Of a stretch of 10,291 nt of DNA, positions 5,923 through 10,291 are shown in pieces (the stretch's first letter is position 1; the number at the start of each line of letters is the position of its first letter). Below the pieces are notes generated by a model that did not search any database, was not told where the DNA came from, and saw only the letters and a list, made by a program, of their open reading frames with translations. Source of the DNA: Gemmatimonadota bacterium (lineage in GTDB: Bacteria; Gemmatimonadota; Gemmatimonadetes; Longimicrobiales; RSA9); the NCBI GenBank assembly GCA_016207445.1, contig JACQPS010000156.1, positions 1 to 10,291 of the forward strand, given 5' to 3'. A program made the translations under genes and the position numbers.

Positions 5923-6417
5923 GTGCGTACACCTGCACCGGCGCGAGGCCATAGGCAATTGGGCCGCGCAGGCAAGCCCGTCCGCCGGGCCGTCTCCTTC
6001 GTGATCCGCAATCCACGGGCGCCCGAGCAGGTGCTGGCCGTGCTGCGACCGCCGGACGATCCCGAGCTGCCGGACGTGTGGGGTTTGCCGGCGGCGAGTG
6101 AGCGTCCGGGCGAGAGCGCGGAGGCCGCCGTGCGTCGCGCCGGCCTGGAGAAGCTCGGAGTCGAGCTGGAGGTGGGCCGGGAGCTGACCTCGGGCCGGAG
6201 CGAGCGCCGGGGCTATGCTCTCGAGATGCGCCTGTTCGAGGCTGTCGTGAAGCGAGGCGAGCCGCACGTCCCGCAGCCCCATCCCGAGGTGACCCAGTAC
6301 CGCGAATGGCGATGGGCCGACGCGGAGCTGTTCCTGCCGGCGGCGGACCTGGGCTCGCTCTGTTGTCGGCTGTTTCTGGAAAGCGAAGGCGGGCGGGCAG
6401 GGCGTCGCGGCAGCTAG
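5923..6417 (+). CDS. Degenerate Nudix-fold protein
   Basis: A 164-residue protein with Nudix architecture: a beta strand AVSFVIRN (23-30), then VWGLPAA (52-58), PGES (62-65) and the following helix. Aligned to the Nudix box, the motif at 58-80 keeps spacing, R72, E76 and G79. Its REUxEExGU segment reads RAGLEKLGV, however, so two of the three metal-binding glutamates are Ala73 and Lys77. The initial box glycine is Ala58. Classical pyrophosphohydrolase activity is therefore doubtful; a binding or regulatory role, or a divergent metal site, is possible. The GTG at 5923 has no Shine-Dalgarno but sits just after a promoter-like -10. It starts 9 bases after the ATL stop and may share its transcript. 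The stop shares CTAG with the convergent propeller gene. The actual start could be slightly downstream. Confidence 0.72.
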   Translation: MRTPAPARGHRQLGRAGKPVRRAVSFVIRNPRAPEQVLAVLRPPDDPELPDVWGLPAASERPGESAEAAVRRAGLEKLGVELEVGRELTSGRSERRGYALEMRLFEAVVKRGEPHVPQPHPEVTQYREWRWADAELFLPAADLGSLCCRLFLESEGGRAGRRGS

Positions 6418-7496
6418 TCGAGCACCGACGCGGTCACCGACAGGATGCGCGGCAGGAAGCCCGCGACCAGCTCCCACGACTCTCCGCGATTTCTGCTGGC
6501 GAACAGGTGCCCGGACGAGGTGCCGAAATAGACGCCGCACGGCTCGAGCGAATCACTGCACATCGCATCGCGCAGAATGGACACGTAGGCGCTCGCCTGC
6601 GGCAGCCCGCGCGTGAGCGGCTCCCAGCTCGCGCCGGCGTCCCGGCTGCGGTAGACGCGCAGCATGCCCTCGACGGTCGCGCGCATGTGGCTCGACTCCT
6701 CGGGGATCACGAACAGCGCGTCGGGGTCGCCCGGGTCCACGGCGAGCGCGTAGCCGAAATCGCTGGGCAGCCCGGCCGTGATCTCGACCCAGGTCTCGCC
6801 GCGGTCGTCGGTCCGGTAGACGCCGCAGTGGTTCTGCTGGTACAGTCGCTCCGGCTTCGCCGGGTGCAGCACCAGCTTGTGCACGCACTGCCCGGCCTCT
6901 GGCTGCGGCTGCGGCAGGAACTCAGCGCGCACGCCGCGATTCACCGGCCGCCAGCTCTCGCCGCCGTCGTCGGTGCGGTACACGCCGCCGGCCGAGATCG
7001 CGCAGTACATCCGTCGGGGCGACGTCGGGTCCGTCTCGATCGAGTGCAAGGCCAGTCCGCCCCCCGCCGGCTGCCACGTGCTGGCCGTCGGATGCTCGTT
7101 GAGCGAGCGCACGCTCTCCCAGCTCGCGCCGCGGTCCCGACTCATGAACAACCCCGCGGGCTCGATGCCCGCGTAGACCGTATCCGGCTCCGCTGCCGGC
7201 CCAGGCGCGAGATACCAGATCGCCTTGAGCCCACGCTCGTCCGCGTAGTGCGGCGCTGCCTCCAGCACCTCCCAGCTCTCGCCGCGGTCGCCGCTGCGAT
7301 GCGCGTGCGCACCCCAAACCATGTGGTCGGTCGCGGCCCACGCGCTGCGGCGGTCCCGCGGGTCGATCCAGGCGTGGTAGACCTCGCGACCGTCCAGCAG
7401 CGGCGGCGAGACCGACCAGTGCGCGCGCTCCGCGTCGGAGCGGACCAGGAAGAGCCCGCGCTTCGTGCCCACCAGGAGCCGGACTCTTGCAGGCAT
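6414..7496 (-). CDS. Asp-box (BNR) beta-propeller protein, sialidase/Vps10-like repeats
   Basis: A 360-residue protein built from repeats that each end in an Asp-box (S/T-x-D-x-G-x-S/T-W). I count six: 68-75, 119-126, 175-182, 229-236, 284-291 and 334-341, spaced 50-56 residues apart. That is a regular six- or seven-bladed beta-propeller like those of sialidases, Vps10/sortilin and photosystem assembly factors. In the sixth box the Asp is Asn. Asp-boxes are structural, so no enzyme activity follows from them, and I see no sialidase RIP motif or arginine triad. There is no signal peptide or membrane segment, so it appears cytoplasmic, unlike most propellers of this type. The ATG at 7496 is chosen because TATACT ends six bases before it and the first strand (VRLLVGTKRGLF) starts directly after. 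Function unknown. Confidence 0.85.
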   Translation of the reverse strand: MPARVRLLVGTKRGLFLVRSDAERAHWSVSPPLLDGREVYHAWIDPRDRRSAWAATDHMVWGAHAHRSGDRGESWEVLEAAPHYADERGLKAIWYLAPGPAAEPDTVYAGIEPAGLFMSRDRGASWESVRSLNEHPTASTWQPAGGGLALHSIETDPTSPRRMYCAISAGGVYRTDDGGESWRPVNRGVRAEFLPQPQPEAGQCVHKLVLHPAKPERLYQQNHCGVYRTDDRGETWVEITAGLPSDFGYALAVDPGDPDALFVIPEESSHMRATVEGMLRVYRSRDAGASWEPLTRGLPQASAYVSILRDAMCSDSLEPCGVYFGTSSGHLFASRNRGESWELVAGFLPRILSVTASVLD

Positions 7497-7502
7497 AGGC
7501 GC

Positions 7503-7508
7503 AGTATA
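7503..7508 (-). promoter_or_regulatory. -10 box TATACT, putative leaderless promoter of the propeller gene
   Basis: TATACT (7508-7503) matches the consensus at five of six positions and is followed by six bases and then the ATG at 7496. No Shine-Dalgarno fits, and no good -35 was found upstream. Confidence 0.5.
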
Positions 7509-7539
7509 CGGCTCCTTTCCGACCCGGACCAGAAGCCGG

Positions 7540-7545
7540 TACATT
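7540..7545 (+). promoter_or_regulatory. Possible -10 box of the ABC transporter operon
   Basis: TACATT (7540-7545) is the best plus-strand -10 in the gap between the propeller gene and the ABC operon. The -35 (TTCCGA at 7517-7522, 17-base spacer) is weak. Transcription would start near 7552, at a GTG that opens a six-codon reading frame ending in TGA at 7570-7572, just before the ATPase ATG. Confidence 0.3.
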
Positions 7546-7576
7546 GACCTGGTGACCCATCGTTCCAGCTGAAAGG

Positions 7577-8314
7577 ATGTCGGCTCTCGCCCTCGAAGCC
7601 ATCGAGGTGACGAAGCGCTACGGCGACGTGGTCGCCCTCGACGGCGTCTCGGTGAGCGTCGCGCCCGGTGAATGCCTGGCGCTCGTGGGCGAGAGCGGCT
7701 CGGGCAAGACGACGCTGCTGCGCTGCTTCAACGCGATGGTCGAGCCGGACGCGGGGCGCATCCTGCTGCGCGGCCGGGACGCGCGCGCGCTCGAGCCGGT
7801 CGCGTTGCGCCGCCGCATCGGCTACGTGCCGCAGGAGGGCGGCCTGATGCCGCACTGGCGCGTGCGGCGCAACGTCGAGCTCGTGCCGCGGCTCCAGCAC
7901 TCCGCGCGGGCGGGCGAGCAGGCGCTGGACGCCCTTCGGCTGGTCGGCCTGGACCCCGCCACCTTCCAGGAGCGCTGGCCGCGCGAGCTTTCCGGCGGGC
8001 AACGGCAGCGAGTCGCCATCGCGCGCGCCCTGGCCGCGCAGCCGGAGGTCGTGTTGCTCGACGAGCCGTTCGGCGCGCTGGACGCGATCACCCGCACGGA
8101 GCTGCAGGACGCCTTCCGCGAGCTCCAGCGCCGCATCGGCATCACCACGGTACTGGTCACGCACGACCTGCACGAAGCCACGGTACTCGCCCACCGCATC
8201 GCCGTGATGCGCGTGGGCCGCCTCGAGCAGGTCGCAGAAGCGGAGGGACTCGTGCGGGAACCCGCCACGGAGTATGTGCGCCGCCTGCTCGCGCGCTCGC
8301 GCGTGTCGGCGTAG
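7577..8314 (+). CDS. ABC transporter ATPase of OpuC/ProV/EgtV type, without CBS domains
   Basis: ATP-hydrolysing subunit of an importer, 245 residues. All motifs are present: Walker A GESGSGKTT (38-46), Q-loop Gln86 (YVPQEG), signature LSGGQ (138-142), Walker B VVLLDEP (158-164), D-loop GALD (166-169) and switch His196. The FGALD-AITRTELQ stretch is typical of quaternary-amine (glycine betaine/choline) and taurine-type importers. It ends soon after the nucleotide-binding domain and lacks the CBS pair that ProV/OpuAA/OpuCA use for osmotic or ionic gating, so osmoregulated betaine uptake is less likely. The ATG is forced by a stop at 7553-7555 in frame upstream. The only purine-rich stretch, GAAAGG, directly abuts it, an unusual spacing. 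The permease gene starts 8 bases after its stop. Confidence 0.93.
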   Translation: MSALALEAIEVTKRYGDVVALDGVSVSVAPGECLALVGESGSGKTTLLRCFNAMVEPDAGRILLRGRDARALEPVALRRRIGYVPQEGGLMPHWRVRRNVELVPRLQHSARAGEQALDALRLVGLDPATFQERWPRELSGGQRQRVAIARALAAQPEVVLLDEPFGALDAITRTELQDAFRELQRRIGITTVLVTHDLHEATVLAHRIAVMRVGRLEQVAEAEGLVREPATEYVRRLLARSRVSA

Positions 8315-8322
8315 GACTGCGC

Positions 8323-9876
8323 GTGAGCCTGCTCGTCCGCGTGCCCTTCCTGCTCGCGCTGCTGGCGGGGGCTCCGCGCGCCGCCGCCGCGCAGGAGGGC
8401 CCGGCCGTCGTCGTCGCATCGAAGCCGTTCGGCGAGTCGTATCTGCTCGCGGAGATGTTCGCGCAGCTGCTCGAGGCGCGCGGCGTACGCGTGGCACGGC
8501 GGCCGGGGCTGGGCGCGACGGAGATCGCATTCCGCGCGCTACGCGCCGGTGAGATCGACGTTTACCCCGAGTACACCGGCACCGGACTGCTCGCGATCCT
8601 GCACCTTCCGGCCTCGGCCGATCGCCGCGCGGTATTCGACGTCGTCTCCCGCGAGTTTCGCGAGCGCTACGACGTGCGCTGGCTGCCGCCCCTCGGCTTC
8701 GAGAACACGTTCGCGATCGCCGTGCGCCGCGAGACGGCGGAGCGGTTCGGGCTGCGCACGCTCAGCGACCTGGCCCGCATCGCGCCCCGGCTCGTGGCCG
8801 GGTTCACTCCCGACTTTCTCGGTCGCGCGGACGGACTCCCGGGCCTCGCGCGCGCCTACGGCGTCCGGCCCCGTGACGTGCGCTCGCTTCTGCCCGCCGT
8901 GAAGTACCAGGCGCTCGCCGCGCGCGAGGTGGATGTGATCGACGGCTTCTCGACCGACGGCTTCATCGCGCGCTACGACCTGGTCATCCTGGAGGACGAT
9001 CGCGGCTTCTTTCCGCCCTACGAGGCCGCGGCACTCGTGCGCGGCGGGCTCGCGCGCGAGCGCCCCGAGGCGGTCGCCGCGCTGACCGAGTTGAGCGGCC
9101 GGCTCGACGAGCCGATGATGCGGCGGCTGAACGAGCGTGTGGAGCTGGCGGGCGAAGACGTGGCACGCGTCGCGGCCGATGCGCTGCGCGCGCTGGGACT
9201 CACGGGAGCGAGTGCGGCGCGCCGGCCAGCGGCAGAAGCCGACGTCGACCTCGCCGCCTACCTGTGGAACCGGCGCGCGCTGATCGGCCGGCTCACGCTC
9301 CGGCACCTGCTGCTGGTCGGGGTGTCCCTGCTGGCGGCGATCCTGATCGCGGTGCCGCTGGGGCTCGGGCTCGAGCGCGTGCGGGGCGGCGCCGAGACCG
9401 TGATCCGTGGCATCGGTCTGCTGCAGACCATTCCCGGCATCGCGCTGCTCGCGTTCATGATCCCGCTCGTCGGCATCGGCGTGGCACCGGCGCTGGTCGC
9501 GTTGTTTCTGTACTCGCTCTACCCCATCCTGCGGAACACCTTCACCGGCGTGCGCGACGCGAATCCGGGCGCGGTCGATGCCGCCCGCGCGCTGGGCATG
9601 ACGCCGCTCCAGATCCTGGGGCAGGTGCGGCTCCCGCTGGCCGCACCGGTCATCATGGCGGGCGTGCGCACGGCGGCGGTGATCACGGTGGGGACGGCCA
9701 CGCTCGCGGCTTTCATCGGCGCGGGCGGGCTGGGCGATCCGATCGTCTCGGGGCTCGCGCTCTCCGACACGCGCATGATCCTGTCCGGCGCGATCCCGGC
9801 CGCGCTGCTGGCGTTGCTCGTCGACGGCGTGCTGGCGCTGGTGGAGAAGGTCGTGCGGCCTGGCGGCCTGAGCTAG
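8323..9876 (+). CDS. Fused substrate-binding protein-permease of OpuC/ProX/EgtU-type ABC importer
   Basis: One 517-residue polypeptide joins both remaining importer parts. Residues 1-23 form a signal peptide ending near AAAAQEG. Residues about 27-293 are an OpuAC/ProX-type binding domain with VASKPFGESYLLAEM (31-45), YPEYTGTGL (81-89), ENTFAIAVR (127-135), DGFSTDG (207-213) and FFPPYEAA (229-236), all family signatures. A linker leads to a permease domain (about 325-512) with five or six helices and the EAA-like cytoplasmic loop DAARALGMTPLQILGQVRLP (419-438), which contacts the ATPase. Ligands of this group are quaternary amines (betaine, choline, carnitine) or ergothioneine. In the fusions I know of (OpuABC, EgtU) the binding domain follows the permease, so this order is reversed. 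GTG start; a weak AGGA lies at the ATPase stop. Tight spacing indicates an operon. Confidence 0.92.
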   Translation: MSLLVRVPFLLALLAGAPRAAAAQEGPAVVVASKPFGESYLLAEMFAQLLEARGVRVARRPGLGATEIAFRALRAGEIDVYPEYTGTGLLAILHLPASADRRAVFDVVSREFRERYDVRWLPPLGFENTFAIAVRRETAERFGLRTLSDLARIAPRLVAGFTPDFLGRADGLPGLARAYGVRPRDVRSLLPAVKYQALAAREVDVIDGFSTDGFIARYDLVILEDDRGFFPPYEAAALVRGGLARERPEAVAALTELSGRLDEPMMRRLNERVELAGEDVARVAADALRALGLTGASAARRPAAEADVDLAAYLWNRRALIGRLTLRHLLLVGVSLLAAILIAVPLGLGLERVRGGAETVIRGIGLLQTIPGIALLAFMIPLVGIGVAPALVALFLYSLYPILRNTFTGVRDANPGAVDAARALGMTPLQILGQVRLPLAAPVIMAGVRTAAVITVGTATLAAFIGAGGLGDPIVSGLALSDTRMILSGAIPAALLALLVDGVLALVEKVVRPGGLS

Positions 9877-9895
9877 CCCGCGCCCTGGGCCTGGC

Positions 9896-10291
9896 CTAGC
9901 GCGCCCGGACCGCGGCCATCAGGAAGCGGGTGTCGGGCGATCGGAACACCTGCACGATGTCCAGGTCGGCGGCGGACAGAAGCTCGAGAAAAGTGCGCTC
10001 CTCGTATTTGTGTGAGGGGCTCATGCGAATCACGTCGCCGGCGCCCAGCGGGAGCCGCTCGCCCGCCACGTGCAGCACCGCCGCGCGCGCGGCGGTGAAG
10101 GTCTTGACGACGCGGTGCAGTCCCACCATCCGCGCGTCCTCCTCCAGATCGAACACCAGCTCCCCGTCCGCCTCCGTGAGGCCGGCGCCGGCCAGCGGCG
10201 CGAACGCGAAGCGCCGGTTCACCGGGTTGTCGTACCCCGCCAGCGTGTCGGCGCCCGCGAAGAGCTCGGCGTCCACGACGGCCACCTCTCC
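9896..10291 (-). CDS. EgtD-like SAM-dependent methyltransferase (Methyltransf_33), 3' part
   Basis: The C-terminal 131 residues of a gene that enters from the right edge; EgtD-family enzymes are about 320 residues long. The visible part matches the C-terminal lobe of histidine N-alpha-methyltransferase EgtD: a YDN motif, an acidic segment followed by the DARMVGLHRV strand, GDVIRMSPSHKYE aligning with the family GEtIhtE-S-KY block, and an end resembling D-x-RFxxxxV. EgtD makes hercynine, the ergothioneine precursor. By my by-eye alignment the histidine-contacting Glu of that block is Ser here and the Met of the RIEM strand is replaced by Gly, so the substrate may not be histidine. A GTG at 10285 preceded by GGAGAG could mimic a start, but homology continues beyond it. 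It is convergent with the ABC operon, 19 bases apart. The family is probable; the substrate is unknown. Confidence 0.68.
   Translation of the reverse strand, partial: GEVAVVDAELFAGADTLAGYDNPVNRRFAFAPLAGAGLTEADGELVFDLEEDARMVGLHRVVKTFTAARAAVLHVAGERLPLGAGDVIRMSPSHKYEERTFLELLSAADLDIVQVFRSPDTRFLMAAVRAR

Noticed and set aside
5510..6016. N-terminal extension of thiI through the ATL gene
   Set aside because: ThiI homology begins shortly after the ATG at 5509. The extension is antisense to a clear ATL gene and has no family similarity.
6306..7547. Plus-strand frame of 413 codons opposite the propeller gene
   Set aside because: The minus-strand frame contains six regularly spaced Asp-boxes; the plus frame is His/Arg/Ala-rich with no domain.
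7544..7549. TTGACC as a -35 box for the ABC operon
   Set aside because: It matches the consensus well, but nothing like a -10 lies 16-18 bases downstream (around 7567).
7672..8322. Upstream extension of the permease-fusion frame into the ATPase gene
   Set aside because: The extension overlaps the clearly coding ATPase in another frame. A signal peptide begins exactly at the GTG at 8323, so the gene starts there.
7142..8530. Minus-strand frame of 462 codons across the ATPase gene
   Set aside because: It spans both the propeller gene and the ABC ATPase in a non-matching frame and has Arg/Pro/Ala-rich sequence only. It is a shadow frame.
10283..10285. GTG with a GGAGAG just upstream as a true start of a 129-residue gene
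   Set aside because: The frame stays open to the window edge and the visible part matches only the C-terminal third of EgtD-family enzymes, so the GTG is most likely an internal valine codon.

Overview
The window is GC-rich, gene-dense bacterial chromosome with third codon positions almost all G or C. Nothing in it is plasmid-, phage- or transposon-like. The mix of a proteobacterial-type DapD, a stand-alone infA and very short intergenic gaps would suit a soil Gemmatimonadota-type genome or another high-GC phylum. That placement is an inference from style; no marker in the window fixes it.

Left part (1-3704): the 5' two thirds of dapD (lysine/diaminopimelate synthesis) runs off the left edge on the minus strand. 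Divergent from it is an exported DUF1460 NlpC/P60-like peptidase or amidase. A small orphan two-CxxC protein overlaps its 3' end convergently. Then come infA (translation initiation factor IF-1), a 12-helix TetA-like MFS exporter 24 bases behind it, and a GlsB/YeaQ-type small membrane protein with its own promoter.

Middle part (3628-7496): a poorly delimited small membrane ORF and a hairpin lie before convergent thiI, which is full length with THUMP, PP-loop and rhodanese parts. Divergent from thiI is an alkyltransferase-like (ATL) DNA-damage sensor, followed by a Nudix-fold protein lacking two of the three metal-binding glutamates of its box. The Nudix gene shares a CTAG stop with a convergent six-Asp-box beta-propeller gene.

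Right part (7577-10291): a two-gene ABC importer of the quaternary-amine/ergothioneine (OpuC/ProX/EgtU) type. It consists of a short ATPase without CBS domains and a single polypeptide joining an N-terminal binding protein to a C-terminal permease. It converges, 19 bases apart, with the 3' end of an EgtD-like (Methyltransf_33) methyltransferase gene that leaves the window. The pairing hints at trimethylated amino-acid (betaine/ergothioneine-type) metabolism, but this is inference.

Regulatory signals recur. Several genes have TTGNNN-N17/18-TANNNT promoters, and three (thiI, ATL, propeller) place a TANNNT box only 6-7 bases before the ATG with no Shine-Dalgarno, suggesting leaderless mRNAs. No RNA genes, CRISPR arrays, insertion sequences or replication origins were seen.
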